In this document: piece by piece, positions 28,223 to 37,274 of the stretch
Layout: each line of letters starts with the position of its first letter
Position numbering within the stretch: position 1 is the first letter of the stretch
Source: Neisseriaceae bacterium
GTDB lineage: Bacteria > Pseudomonadota > Gammaproteobacteria > Burkholderiales > Chromobacteriaceae
NCBI GenBank assembly: GCA_027489245.1
Contig: JAIYAC010000010.1
Span: forward strand, 1 to 64,000
Reading direction: 5' to 3'
Length of the DNA: 64,000 nt
Translations under genes and position numbers: made by a program
The notes under the pieces: generated by a model
What the model was told of the DNA's origin: nothing
Seen by the model: the letters and a program-made list of their open reading frames with translations, nothing else
Databases searched by the model: none

Positions 28223-29824
28223 TTAGTTGTTTTCCAGCGGCCCCAGTAAGGGGGCCGGCAGGCGCCTTTCATTGACGAGCTGCAACAGGGCGTTCACCAC
28301 ATGCGGGTCGAACTGCGTACTGGCGCGGCCTGCGATGTAGTCCAGTACCTCCTGCAATGGCCACGGTTCCTTGTACGGGCGCTTGTGCAAAAGCGCATCA
28401 AATACGTCTACGACCGCCACAATGCGCGCCGACAGCGGAATTGCCTGACCCTGCAGCTGGTGCGGGTAGCCACTGCCGTCAAAATACTCGTGGTGCCCGC
28501 CGGCAATATCAGCCCCCATGGACAGGTAGCTGACGCCCTCTACCATGGTGCTGGCCTTACGCAGGATATTGGCACCAATGGTGGCGTGCTGCTCCATGAT
28601 GCGGCGCTCTTCCGGGTCCAGCCGGCCCGGTTTGAACAGGATATGGTCGGGCGTGCCTACCTTGCCCACATCGTGCAGGATACTGGCCATGCCTATCATG
28701 TCCATGAAGCGCGGTGTGAGGTCGTCTTCGTATACCCCCATGCGTTGCAGCTCGGTGGCGATGGCATCGCTTAGCAGCTGTACGCGCAGCACGTGTTCGC
28801 CGGTGTCGGTATCGCGGAATTCGGCCAGGTCGGCCAGGGCCACTACGGTTGCTTCTTGCGAGCTGATCAGCTGCGAATACAGGTACAGGTTGTCGTAAGC
28901 GGATGAAATGCGCTGGCAGTACACCTCCAGCAGGCTGCGCTCCACGTCTTCCAGCGGCCACGGTGGCGAAAAATGCACCACGAATTCACGGCCGTTTTGC
29001 GAGGAGATGTAGAGGATATCCAGCGGGTGGCGGTAAACATTGCTCTTGCTGCCCAGGGCTTCCTGTATGGCGGTATGCAGTTCGGGAAACTGCTGGGCAA
29101 TGGCACTATCGTTTTTATTCAGCAGGGATTCGAACGCGCCGGTGGCCGCCAGCACTTCCAGCTCAGGCCTGCCGGTACTGTGAGTGTTTTCCATGCACAG
29201 TACGCCATCCGTCCCTACGTCCAGAATGGCGCTGATCTGTTTGAGCACGCCGGAGGCAAACTCCTTCAGCGAGCGTAGCCGGTACAGGTCGCTGGCGCCC
29301 TCCAGGATTTTGGACAGGCCCTGGCGGTTTTTCTCGATGGCGATCAGGTTTTCGTAGGCGCGCAGTGAGGCAATCACGGTGGTAAACAGCTTTTGCACCG
29401 TGAGCTCGGTTTTGGTTTTGTAGTCGTTGATATCGTAGTTCAGGATCACTTCCTGCTCGGGCGCCTGGCCAGGCTGGCCAGTCCGCAGCACGATGCGCGA
29501 CACGGTATTGCCCAGCTCGTGGCGGATGCGCTCTACCAGACGCAGGCCGGCATCGTCGGTTTCCATCACCACATCCAGCAGTATCAGTGCGATGTCCTGC
29601 TGCTGCTGCAGGATGCGGTAGCCTTCCGCCGCGCTATAGGCGCTGAGCAGGGCCAGTGGGCGGTCTTTGTAGCGCAGGTCCTTGATTGCTAGCCGGGTGG
29701 CGCTGTGTACGTCTTTTTCATCATCGATGATCAGTACATTCCAGGGGCGGCGCTGCGGGGTGTCCGGTTGCGGTGTGTCCTGGTCGTCCAGCAGCCAGTC
29801 GTTGTTGTCTGTAAGCTCGCTCAT
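28223..29824 (-). CDS. Response regulator with DUF3369 and HD-GYP c-di-GMP phosphodiesterase domain
   Basis: 533 aa. An N-terminal receiver (VLIIDDEKD, phospho-acceptor Asp in ALILLDVVME near residue 84, Lys in DYKTKTEL) is followed by a DUF3369 sensor region (about 180-330) and an HD-GYP domain. The HD-GYP domain has HDVGKVGTPDHILFKPGRLDPEE, HHEYFDGSGYP and DVFDALLHKRPYK. It should hydrolyse cyclic di-GMP in response to phosphorylation by the histidine kinase encoded 9 bp upstream. The HD-GYP core is complete, so activity is likely. The stimulus is unknown. Confidence 0.93.
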   Translation of the reverse strand: MSELTDNNDWLLDDQDTPQPDTPQRRPWNVLIIDDEKDVHSATRLAIKDLRYKDRPLALLSAYSAAEGYRILQQQQDIALILLDVVMETDDAGLRLVERIRHELGNTVSRIVLRTGQPGQAPEQEVILNYDINDYKTKTELTVQKLFTTVIASLRAYENLIAIEKNRQGLSKILEGASDLYRLRSLKEFASGVLKQISAILDVGTDGVLCMENTHSTGRPELEVLAATGAFESLLNKNDSAIAQQFPELHTAIQEALGSKSNVYRHPLDILYISSQNGREFVVHFSPPWPLEDVERSLLEVYCQRISSAYDNLYLYSQLISSQEATVVALADLAEFRDTDTGEHVLRVQLLSDAIATELQRMGVYEDDLTPRFMDMIGMASILHDVGKVGTPDHILFKPGRLDPEERRIMEQHATIGANILRKASTMVEGVSYLSMGADIAGGHHEYFDGSGYPHQLQGQAIPLSARIVAVVDVFDALLHKRPYKEPWPLQEVLDYIAGRASTQFDPHVVNALLQLVNERRLPAPLLGPLENN

Positions 29825-29833
29825 ACTGGTTCC

Positions 29834-31363
29834 TTACGCTTGTTGTTCTGGTGCCACGCAGGGCAGGGTCAATGTAAAGCGGGTCCCCTCACCCACCGTG
29901 CTGTCCACATTGATATTGCCCCCCAGGCGTTTGAAGACGATGTTGAAAACAATGTGCAAACCCAGGCCACTGCCGCCATTGCCACGTTTGGTGGTGAAAA
30001 ACGGTTCAAAGATGCGTTCCAGGTTTTCTTTTGGTATGCCCTTGCCATCGTCGCTGACGACAAGCCGTAGTTTTTGTCGCGATAGTGCATCTGCCTTGAT
30101 CAGGATGGTGCCTTCCTGTTCTTCATCATAGGCATGCAGCAGGGCATTCATCACCAAGTTTGTGACAACCTGCGACAGGGCGCCGGGGTAGCTATCCATG
30201 TCCAGCCCTGCCGGGCAGTCGATTTCTACCTGGGTGTGCGTGCGCCGCAGCTTGGGCCGCAGGCTGGTAATGACTTCATGCAGGTACTCGTTCAGGTCAA
30301 AGGTGCGGCGCGCCTCACTGGTCTGGTCTACCGCTACCTGTTTGAAGCTGTGGATCAGGTTGGCCGCACGTTCGGCATTGCTCAGGATCAGCGCCGATGA
30401 TTCTTCGGCGGTGAGCAGGTAGTCTTGCAGATCGCTTTTCTTGATTTGCCCGCTGGAAAACTGGCTGACGACCTGCTGCGTTGACAGCGACAGGTGCGAG
30501 GCGGCGGTCAGGGTAATACCCACCGGCGTGTTGATTTCATGCGCTACCCCGGCCACCAGCCCGCCAAGCGAGGCCAGCTTTTCGGTGCGGATCAGCGTGT
30601 CCTGGGTTTCCAGCAGCTGCTGGTATGCGCCTTCGGCACGCTCTTTTTCTTCCAGGGCGCACGATTCGGCATCGCGGCGTCGCACCAGCTCTTTGCTGAC
30701 TTTCTGGGTGATGGCATTCACCCCGTGTGCCAGCTCGGAAAACTCGGAAAACCGCGCCTCGGGCAGCTGGGTACTTTCATTGCTTTCCAGCTGTGATGCC
30801 CGCAGCAGGGCAGCGTGCAGTTCTTTGATGGGGGAGAACACATAGCTGCGTAGCAGGAGTACCAGGATGATGGACAAACTCACGGCAACCAGCAGCGCCT
30901 GCATGCCCTGGCGCAATACTTCATTTTCCAGGCGGTTATTGATGCGCGCGCGCGACAGGTAAACGGTGATGGAACCCAGGTTGTCGCGCTGCTGGTACAG
31001 CACGGGGAGTACCAGCGTTTCGTCACTCTTGATCTGCTCGTCTTTTTTCAGGTTCACCACGCGGCCATCCGGCAGGTTCTGGCGGCCAAGATACAGGCCG
31101 GCATCGCCTTCTACCCGCATGCCTACCACGGCGGCGGATTCCAGCTCGGCGTCCAGTGTCAGGCGGATGAACTCGTCATCCAGCTGCCACACACCGTGCG
31201 GTAGCGACAGGGCCAGCCGTTGCTTCAGGCCATCTTTCAGTGCCAGGTAGTCATGCTCTTCCTGGGCCTGTGTGCTGCGATAGGATGCGAAGCCGGTAGC
31301 ACCCAGCACCAGCAGCAGGGCAAACAGGATCCAGATCAGCAGTCTTGCCTTGATGCTATGCAT
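29834..31363 (-). CDS. Membrane sensor histidine kinase
   Basis: 509 aa: N-terminal membrane helix (LLIWILFALLLVLGATGFA), a periplasmic sensor of about 110 residues, a second helix near 150-175 (ALLVAVSLSIILVLLL), and a HAMP-like linker. It ends in a kinase core with the H-box GVAHEINTPVGI (phosphorylated His) and NLVMNALLHA, DDGKGIPKENLERIFEPFFTTKR and GGSGLGLHIV ATP-site boxes. Partner of the HD-GYP response regulator just downstream, so signal input controls c-di-GMP breakdown. Ligand unknown. Confidence 0.92.
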   Translation of the reverse strand: MHSIKARLLIWILFALLLVLGATGFASYRSTQAQEEHDYLALKDGLKQRLALSLPHGVWQLDDEFIRLTLDAELESAAVVGMRVEGDAGLYLGRQNLPDGRVVNLKKDEQIKSDETLVLPVLYQQRDNLGSITVYLSRARINNRLENEVLRQGMQALLVAVSLSIILVLLLRSYVFSPIKELHAALLRASQLESNESTQLPEARFSEFSELAHGVNAITQKVSKELVRRRDAESCALEEKERAEGAYQQLLETQDTLIRTEKLASLGGLVAGVAHEINTPVGITLTAASHLSLSTQQVVSQFSSGQIKKSDLQDYLLTAEESSALILSNAERAANLIHSFKQVAVDQTSEARRTFDLNEYLHEVITSLRPKLRRTHTQVEIDCPAGLDMDSYPGALSQVVTNLVMNALLHAYDEEQEGTILIKADALSRQKLRLVVSDDGKGIPKENLERIFEPFFTTKRGNGGSGLGLHIVFNIVFKRLGGNINVDSTVGEGTRFTLTLPCVAPEQQA

Positions 31364-31501
31364 GGCAGCCTTCCATTCATCGGGTGTCTATTTCATATTA
31401 CGCCACGCTTTTATAGCTTTTATGCGGAATCTTGTGCGCCAGCCCAAGTGTTTTTGTCCGCGTGTCCAAAATGCTGCAATGGCAATGCGGCCAACATGGT
31501 A

Positions 31502-31528
31502 TTGAAATTGCCGCGAGCAGCCCTATCT
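31502..31528 (+). promoter_or_regulatory. Sigma-32-type heat-shock promoter of htpG
   Basis: TTGAAA and CCCTATCT are separated by 13 bases, close to the sigma-32 consensus (CTTGAAA, 11-16 bases, CCCCATNT). They lie 36 bases before the htpG ATG. A heat-shock promoter is expected for htpG. Identification is by pattern only. Confidence 0.65.
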
Positions 31529-31563
31529 AGTGTCTACCGTTGTTAACCTCACAGACAGACACT

Positions 31564-33468
31564 ATGAGCGCACAGAAAGAAACCCTGGGTTTTCAGACCG
31601 AAGTCAAACAGCTTTTGAAGCTGATGATCCACTCCCTGTACTCCAACAAGGAGATCTTCCTGCGTGAGCTGGTATCCAACGCCAGCGACGCCGCTGACAA
31701 GCTGCGTTTCGAGGGCCTGAACAATGCGGCCCTGTTCGAGAACGACCCTGATCTGAAAATCCGCATCAGTGTGGATAGCGATGCCAAGACCATCACCATT
31801 GCCGACAACGGCATCGGCATGAGCCGTGATGAAGTCATTGCCAACATCGGCACCATCGCCAAATCCGGTACCAAAGCCTTCTTCGAGCAGCTGTCCGGCG
31901 ACGCCAAAAAAGACGCCAACCTGATCGGCCAGTTCGGCGTGGGCTTCTACTCTGCCTTTATCGTGGCCGACAAGGTCACGCTGACCACCCGCCGTGCCGG
32001 TGCCGCCGCCAGCGAAGGCGTGCGCTGGGAATCGGCCGGTGAAGGCGACTTCACCCTGGAACAGGTAGACAAAGCCGACCGTGGCACCGAAATCGTGCTG
32101 TACCTGAAAGACGGCAACGAGGAGTTCCTCAACGACTGGTCGCTCAAGCGCATCGTGCGGACCTACTCCGACCACATCTCCATCCCTATCGAGATGAAAA
32201 AGGGCAACAGTTACGGCGAAAACGGCGAAGTCATCGTCAGCGACGACTTCGAAACCGTCAACGAAGCCTCCGCGCTGTGGGCCCGCAGCAAGAACGACAT
32301 CACCGAAGAGCAGTACAAAGAGTTCTACAAGCACGTTGCCCACGACTTCACCGACCCGCTGGCCTGGAGCCACGCCCGCGTAGAAGGCCGCCAGGAGTAC
32401 ACCGAGCTGTTGTACATCCCGTCGCGCGCGCCGTTCGACATGTGGGACCGCGACCGCAAGCAGGGCGTGAAGCTGTATGTGCGCCGCGTGTTCATCATGG
32501 AAGACAGCAACAAGCTGATGCCGCAGTACCTGCGCTTTGTGCGCGGCGTGATCGACAGCAACGACCTGCCGCTGAACGTATCGCGTGAAATCCTGCAGGA
32601 ATCCAAAGACATCGACGCCATCCGCGCCGGCTGCGTGAAGAAAGTACTGGGCCTGCTGGACGACCTGGCGGCCAACCAGCCAGAGAAATACGCCGACTTC
32701 TGGAAAGAATTCGGCCAGGTGCTGAAAGAGGGCGTGGGTGAAGACTTTGGCAACAAAGACCGCATCGCCAAGCTGCTGCGCTTTGTGTCTACCACTAGCG
32801 AGGGTGACGTGCCTGCCGTGTCGCTGGCCGATTACGTTGGCCGCATGAAGGAAGGCCAGGACAAGATCTACTTCATCACCGCCGATACCTTGTCCGCCGC
32901 GCGCAATAGCCCGCACCTGGAAGTGTTCAAGAAGAAGGGTGTGGAAGTGCTGCTGCTGACCGACCGCGTGGACGAGTGGGTCACTGGCTCGCTCACCGAG
33001 TTCGACGGCAAGAAGCTGCAGTCGGTGGCCAAAGGTGCGCTGGACCTGGGCGCGCTGGAAGACGACGCCGACAAAGAAGCGCAGAAGCAAGTGGAAGAAG
33101 CCGCCAAACCGGTGGTGGAGCTGGTACAGAAAGCGCTGGGCCAGCGCGTGAAAGACGTACGCGCCACCGCCCGCCTCACCGACAGCCCGGCCTGCCTGGT
33201 GGTCGGCGAGCAGGACATGAGCGCCCACCTGGAGCGCATGCTGAAAGCTGCCGGCCAGCCGGTACCGGAAGGCGCCAAGCCCACGCTGGAAATCAATCCG
33301 GAACACGTGCTGGTAAAACGCCTGGCCGCCGAGTCTGACGACGGCCGCCGCGAAGACCTGGCCAATGTGCTGTACGACCAGGCCCTGCTGGCCGAAGGCG
33401 GCAAGCTGGAAGACCCGGCCGCCTTTGTGAAGCGCATCAACAAACTGATGCTGGAGCTGTCGGCCTGA
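31564..33468 (+). CDS. htpG: Chaperone HtpG (Hsp90)
   Basis: ATP-dependent cytosolic chaperone. 634 aa, the normal bacterial Hsp90 length, with [72 protein letters not shown] and [14 protein letters not shown] in the ATPase domain. A full middle and C-terminal domain follow. ATG 31564 is favoured over an earlier in-frame start by homology. Likely heat-inducible from the promoter upstream. Confidence 0.97.
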   Translation: MSAQKETLGFQTEVKQLLKLMIHSLYSNKEIFLRELVSNASDAADKLRFEGLNNAALFENDPDLKIRISVDSDAKTITIADNGIGMSRDEVIANIGTIAKSGTKAFFEQLSGDAKKDANLIGQFGVGFYSAFIVADKVTLTTRRAGAAASEGVRWESAGEGDFTLEQVDKADRGTEIVLYLKDGNEEFLNDWSLKRIVRTYSDHISIPIEMKKGNSYGENGEVIVSDDFETVNEASALWARSKNDITEEQYKEFYKHVAHDFTDPLAWSHARVEGRQEYTELLYIPSRAPFDMWDRDRKQGVKLYVRRVFIMEDSNKLMPQYLRFVRGVIDSNDLPLNVSREILQESKDIDAIRAGCVKKVLGLLDDLAANQPEKYADFWKEFGQVLKEGVGEDFGNKDRIAKLLRFVSTTSEGDVPAVSLADYVGRMKEGQDKIYFITADTLSAARNSPHLEVFKKKGVEVLLLTDRVDEWVTGSLTEFDGKKLQSVAKGALDLGALEDDADKEAQKQVEEAAKPVVELVQKALGQRVKDVRATARLTDSPACLVVGEQDMSAHLERMLKAAGQPVPEGAKPTLEINPEHVLVKRLAAESDDGRREDLANVLYDQALLAEGGKLEDPAAFVKRINKLMLELSA

Positions 33469-33487
33469 GTGTAAAGGTTGGCCGCAA

Positions 33488-33512
33488 GCCGCCCGGTTGG
33501 GCGGCTTTTTGT
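33488..33512 (+). terminator. Terminator after htpG
   Basis: GCCGCCC and GGGCGGC form a 7-bp stem with loop GGTT followed by T5GT5. A copy of the abundant 10-mer (33477-33486) abuts its 5' foot. Confidence 0.9.
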
Positions 33513-33625
33513 TTTTGGGGGCACCCATCACGCGCACGGTGCGCCAAGCGGCATCCAGCCTGTTTTACGGATTTTGTGGTGGTTTTCATGGCCAAAGCCT
33601 GCCGTGCTTTGGTACTGTTACGGCC

Positions 33626-34219
33626 ATGAAAATTACCCGCCATCTCCCCAAAGACGAAATCAAGGCGCTGCCGCCGTTTGCCGGTTTGACGCTGTCGCAG
33701 ATTACCCTGGTACAGGATGAAGCCGGCCTGCTGGCTGCCGTTGCTGCCCTGCAGGCGCACGACGTACTGGGTTTCGATACCGAGTCGCGGCCAACCTTTC
33801 ACAAGGGCCAAAAGCCTACCGGGCCGCATCTGGTGCAGCTGGCTAGCGCCGACCATGGCTGGCTGTTCCCGCTGGGCGAAGGCCCGATGCCGGCGCCGTT
33901 GGCCGCACTGCTGTCGCGCCCTGGCCTGACGCTGGCCGGTTTTGACCTGAGCTCGGACCGCGCCCACCTGAAAAACCGCTTTGGCGTGACCGACCTGAAC
34001 CTGCTGGACCTGGGCAACCTGTTCCAGTGCGAGGACAAGCGCCTGACCATTGGCGCCGTGCAGGCGGTAGCCCAGCTGTTTGGCCAGTACTTTCGCAAGT
34101 CCAAAAAGCAGTCCACGTCCAACTGGTCGCTGCGCGAGCTATCCGAGGCGCAGCAGCTGTACGCGGCCAACGATGCCTGGGTGGCCTGGCGCGTGTGGCA
34201 GGCGCTACAGGGTACTTGA
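33626..34219 (+). CDS. 3'-5' exonuclease domain protein (RNase D-like DEDD family)
   Basis: 197 aa with the DEDD exonuclease residues: VLGFDTESRP (Asp and Glu), LAGFDLSSDRAHLKNRFG (second Asp) and YAANDAWVAWRVW (final Asp of the DEDDy pattern, with a Tyr four before). It lacks HRDC domains, so it is not full RNase D. Its substrate (RNA or DNA) is unknown. It starts at ATG 33626 and is followed 76 bp later by another nuclease gene on the same strand. Confidence 0.83.
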   Translation: MKITRHLPKDEIKALPPFAGLTLSQITLVQDEAGLLAAVAALQAHDVLGFDTESRPTFHKGQKPTGPHLVQLASADHGWLFPLGEGPMPAPLAALLSRPGLTLAGFDLSSDRAHLKNRFGVTDLNLLDLGNLFQCEDKRLTIGAVQAVAQLFGQYFRKSKKQSTSNWSLRELSEAQQLYAANDAWVAWRVWQALQGT

Positions 34220-34295
34220 CCTGCCGTGGTGCTGTGTTAGTCTGCCCGTCCCGCGCGTGGCACGGGCTTGATCCCTGATTTTCCTGAGTATTTTC

Positions 34296-35690
34296 ATGCT
34301 GTTTGAGCAACCTTGCGCCATCGTGGATCTGGAAACCACCGGTGGCCATATCACCCGCGACCGTGTAACCGAAGTGGGCGTTATCCTGGTGGATGGCGAG
34401 CACGTGGAGCGCTTTGACTTTCTGGTGAACCCCGGGCAGAGCATTCCGGCTTTTATCGAACAGATGACCGGCATCAGCAACGACATGGTGGCCAGCGCGC
34501 CGCCGTTTGCCGATATCGCCCCGGCACTGCTGGAAAAGCTGCAAGGCCGGCTGTTCATTGCCCATAACGTGCGCTTTGATTACGGCTTTCTGAAGAACGA
34601 ATTCAAGCGGGTAGGGCTGAGCTTTCGCAGCGACGTGCTGTGTACCGTGAAACTGTCGCGCCGCCTCTATCCACAGCACTACAAGCACAACCTGGACAGC
34701 ATCATCGCCCGCCACGGCATTGTGCTGGCCGAGCGCCACCGCGCGCTGGCCGACGCCGAGGCGGTGTACCAGTTTCTGCGCCAGAGCACGGCCAGCCTGG
34801 GCCAGCAGGTGGTGGAAGACGCCGCACGCGAGCTGATGGCGCTGCCGTCGGTACCGCCAGGGCTGGACCCGGAGGTGGTCGACAACCTGCCCGACGTGCC
34901 GGGCGTGTATCTGTTTTACGACGAGAAACGCCTGCCGCTCTACGTGGGCAAAAGCGTCAACCTGCGCACGCGCGTGCTGTCGCACTTTAGCGGCGACCAT
35001 CGCCAGCACAAGGAAATGCGCATCAGCCAGGAAATCCGCCACGTGGAGTGGGTGGAAACCATCGGTGAGTTTGGCGCGCTGCTGCTGGAGCTGCAGCTGA
35101 TCAAGCAAAAAAAGCCGCTGCACAACCAGCGTGGCCGGCTGGAGCAAGAGCTGTGTACCCTGCAGCTTGCCGAGGGCGCGGATGGCTTTCTGTTGCCGCG
35201 CATCGTGTACGCACGCGATGTGGACTTTGCCCGCCTGGATACCCTCTATGGTTTGTTCCGCACGCAGAAAGAGGCCAAAAAGGCACTGGGTGAGCTGTGC
35301 GAGGCCAACGGCCTGTGCCAGACCTGCTTGCAGCTGGAAAAGCGTGGTGCGCGCAAGGGCGCCTGCTTTGCCTACCAGATCGGCCGCTGCAAGGGGGCGT
35401 GCATCGGGCGCGAGGATGCGGCCAACCACAATATCCGTCTGCTGCATGCGTTGGCCAAGGTCAAGCTGAAAAGCTGGCCGTACGCCGGCCCGGTGGCGGT
35501 GCGCGAAACCGACCCGGTAAGCGGCGAGTGGGAGGAGCATGTGTTCGAACGCTGGTGTTACCTGGGTAGCCGCCGCAACGAACAGGCCGCCCCGCAGGGG
35601 ACGCCGCGCTTTGACGTGGATACCTACAAGCTGCTGGCCGCGTTCATCAAAAAACCGATGGAGAACACCGAGCTGCGTGAGCTGGCTTGA
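34296..35690 (+). CDS. Fusion of DnaQ-type exonuclease and UvrC-like GIY-YIG endonuclease domain
   Basis: 464 aa. Residues 1-175 form an epsilon-type 3'-5' exonuclease: AIVDLETTGG (ExoI, Asp/Glu), IAHNVRFDYGFL (ExoII), HRALADAEAVYQFL (ExoIII His/Asp). From about 195 a GIY-YIG domain begins: DVPGVYLFYDEKRLPLYVGKSVNLRTRVLSHF, then GEFGALLLELQLIKQKKPLHNQR. This matches the UvrC/Cho nick-making domain. A Cys cluster follows (CQTC, then GACFAYQIGRCKGAC). Known as a DnaQ-Cho-like fusion in proteobacteria; probable DNA repair role, not the replicative epsilon. Confidence 0.85.
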   Translation: MLFEQPCAIVDLETTGGHITRDRVTEVGVILVDGEHVERFDFLVNPGQSIPAFIEQMTGISNDMVASAPPFADIAPALLEKLQGRLFIAHNVRFDYGFLKNEFKRVGLSFRSDVLCTVKLSRRLYPQHYKHNLDSIIARHGIVLAERHRALADAEAVYQFLRQSTASLGQQVVEDAARELMALPSVPPGLDPEVVDNLPDVPGVYLFYDEKRLPLYVGKSVNLRTRVLSHFSGDHRQHKEMRISQEIRHVEWVETIGEFGALLLELQLIKQKKPLHNQRGRLEQELCTLQLAEGADGFLLPRIVYARDVDFARLDTLYGLFRTQKEAKKALGELCEANGLCQTCLQLEKRGARKGACFAYQIGRCKGACIGREDAANHNIRLLHALAKVKLKSWPYAGPVAVRETDPVSGEWEEHVFERWCYLGSRRNEQAAPQGTPRFDVDTYKLLAAFIKKPMENTELRELA

Positions 35691-35711
35691 GCCTGCGTGC
35701 AGTCACAAGAC

Positions 35712-35735
35712 AAACGCCACCGTTCAGGTGGCGTT
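35712..35735. terminator. Bidirectional terminator between the nuclease fusion and the flagellar operon
   Basis: AACGCCACC and GGTGGCGTT form a 9-bp perfect stem with loop GTTCA and a short TTTT tail. It lies between two convergent stops. Confidence 0.75.
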
Positions 35736-35760
35736 TTGCATGCGGCAGGGGTATCGCTGA

Positions 35761-36510
35761 TTAATCGTTGATGCTGGCCAGGCTGCGCAGCCTGGCTTCG
35801 ATCAGGCGCGGGTTTTCGCCGTTGGCAATGGCGACGACCCCTTCCATCACCAGCTCTTTGCCGGTGCTTTCCAGACGGATCAGGTGCTTGAGCTTGGTGG
35901 CCATGGGCAGGAACAGCAGGTTGGCCGCACCCACGCCATACACGGTAGCCACAAAGGCCACGGCAATGCCGCCGCCTAGCTTGGAGGGGTCGGACAGGTT
36001 TTCCATCACGTGGATGAGGCCCAGCACCGCGCCCAGGATACCCATGGTGGGCGAGTAGCCACCGGCCGATTCCCAGATCTTGGCCGCTTGTTTGCGGCCG
36101 TGCTCGTGGCTGTCGATTTCGCTTTCCAGCACCTCGCGAATGCTTTGCGGCTCGCCGCCGTCTACCAGCATCTGCAGGGCTTTCTTGTTGAACGGGTCTT
36201 TCTGGCTATTGACGAAGCTTTCCAGCGCCAGCAGGCCGCCACGGCGGCTGGTCTGGCTCCAGTTCACGATTTCACGGATCTGTTTGTCGTATTCGAAGGG
36301 GGGCGGGCTGAACACCCAGCGCACCATGCGCAGGCCGGTGACAAACTGTTTGGGCGTGCTTTGCAGCATGACGGCACTGGCGGTGCCGCCAATCACGATA
36401 AGAAACGCCGTGAGCTGCAGCAGAGAGCCCAGGTGGCCGCCTTCCAGCGCCTGGCCCGCCAGGATGGCGGTGAGCCCGCCCAGCACGGCAACAATACTGA
36501 TCTTGTCCAA
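35761..36510 (-). CDS. Flagellar motor stator protein, MotA/PomA family (MotC-like)
   Basis: 249 aa with four membrane segments. The stator signature is visible: SIVAVLGGLTAILAGQALEGG and a TASAVMLQS segment at the start. A cytoplasmic loop with charged residues precedes two helices (GYSPTMGILGAVLGLIHVMENL, GGGIAVAFVATVYGVGAANLLFLPMATKLK). It would form the proton channel with a MotB-type partner. Start is TTG (36510), 19 bases after the fliA stop. The usual motD partner is not downstream; the operon ends here with a terminator. Confidence 0.88.
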   Translation of the reverse strand: MDKISIVAVLGGLTAILAGQALEGGHLGSLLQLTAFLIVIGGTASAVMLQSTPKQFVTGLRMVRWVFSPPPFEYDKQIREIVNWSQTSRRGGLLALESFVNSQKDPFNKKALQMLVDGGEPQSIREVLESEIDSHEHGRKQAAKIWESAGGYSPTMGILGAVLGLIHVMENLSDPSKLGGGIAVAFVATVYGVGAANLLFLPMATKLKHLIRLESTGKELVMEGVVAIANGENPRLIEARLRSLASIND

Positions 36511-36529
36511 GTTTGGCTTTCGTTAAGGT

Positions 36530-37273
36530 TCAGGTCCACTCGCGCAGGCGGCTGCGCAGGCGGGTAATGGCCTGGCTGTGCAGCTGGCACACGCGCGATT
36601 CGGAAACGCCCAGCACGGCGCCGATTTCTTTCAGGTTCAGCTCTTGTTCGTAGTACAGGCTCATCACCAGCTGGTCGCGTTCTGGCAGCAGCTTGATGGC
36701 GTCCACCAGCGCGTTGCGAAAGGCATCGTCGCTGAGTACGGCCGAGGGCTCGATGCCGTTTTCGTCGGCAATATTGTCGATGCTGTGCGTGGCGTTGCCT
36801 TCGTCGTCCTGAAAGTCTTCAAAGTGCACCACGCCAATGCCGCGACATTCCCCCAGCATGGCCTGGTATTCGTCCAGCGGCAGCTGCATGTGCTCGGCGA
36901 TTTCACTTTCGATGGGCGCGCGGCCCAGCTGCTGTTCCAGCTTGTGGATGGCGTCTTCGATCTGGCGGCTGTTGCGGCGGGTCTGGCGTGGCATCCAGTC
37001 TTCGCGGCGCAGCTCGTCCAGCATGGCGCCGCGGATGCGCTGGCTGGCGAAGGTTTCAAACTGCACACCCTGGGCCGGGTCAAACTGCTTGGCCGCTTCC
37101 ATCAGGCCGATCACGCCGACCTGAATCAGGTCATTGATATCCACGCTGGCGGGCAGGCGGGCTACCAGCATGCTGGCCAGTTTTTTGACCAGCGGCGTGT
37201 ATTGTTCGATCTGTATGGCCGGGCGCGTATCCGCCGCTTGGGCGTAGGCCCGCATTTTGTGGTGAGCTGCCAT
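36530..37273 (-). CDS. fliA: Flagellar sigma factor sigma-28
   Basis: 247 aa RNA polymerase sigma factor for late flagellar and chemotaxis genes. Regions are clear: sigma2 (YTPLVKKLASMLVARLPASVDINDLIQVGVIGLMEAAKQFDP, FETFASQRIRGAMLDELR) and sigma3. The sigma4 helix-turn-helix (LKEIGAVLGVSESRVCQLHSQAITRLRSRL) ends the protein. One base separates it from the flhG-like gene. Expected to be held by FlgM until hook completion. Confidence 0.95.
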   Translation of the reverse strand: MAAHHKMRAYAQAADTRPAIQIEQYTPLVKKLASMLVARLPASVDINDLIQVGVIGLMEAAKQFDPAQGVQFETFASQRIRGAMLDELRREDWMPRQTRRNSRQIEDAIHKLEQQLGRAPIESEIAEHMQLPLDEYQAMLGECRGIGVVHFEDFQDDEGNATHSIDNIADENGIEPSAVLSDDAFRNALVDAIKLLPERDQLVMSLYYEQELNLKEIGAVLGVSESRVCQLHSQAITRLRSRLREWT

Positions 37274-37274
37274 G

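Noticed and set aside
31549..33537. 662-codon minus-strand frame opposite htpG
   Set aside because: Shadow of htpG; no ribosome-binding site or motif, and the sense gene is certain.
33843..35540. 565-codon minus-strand frame opposite two nuclease genes
   Set aside because: It crosses two sense genes and their spacer; composition is typical of an antisense frame.
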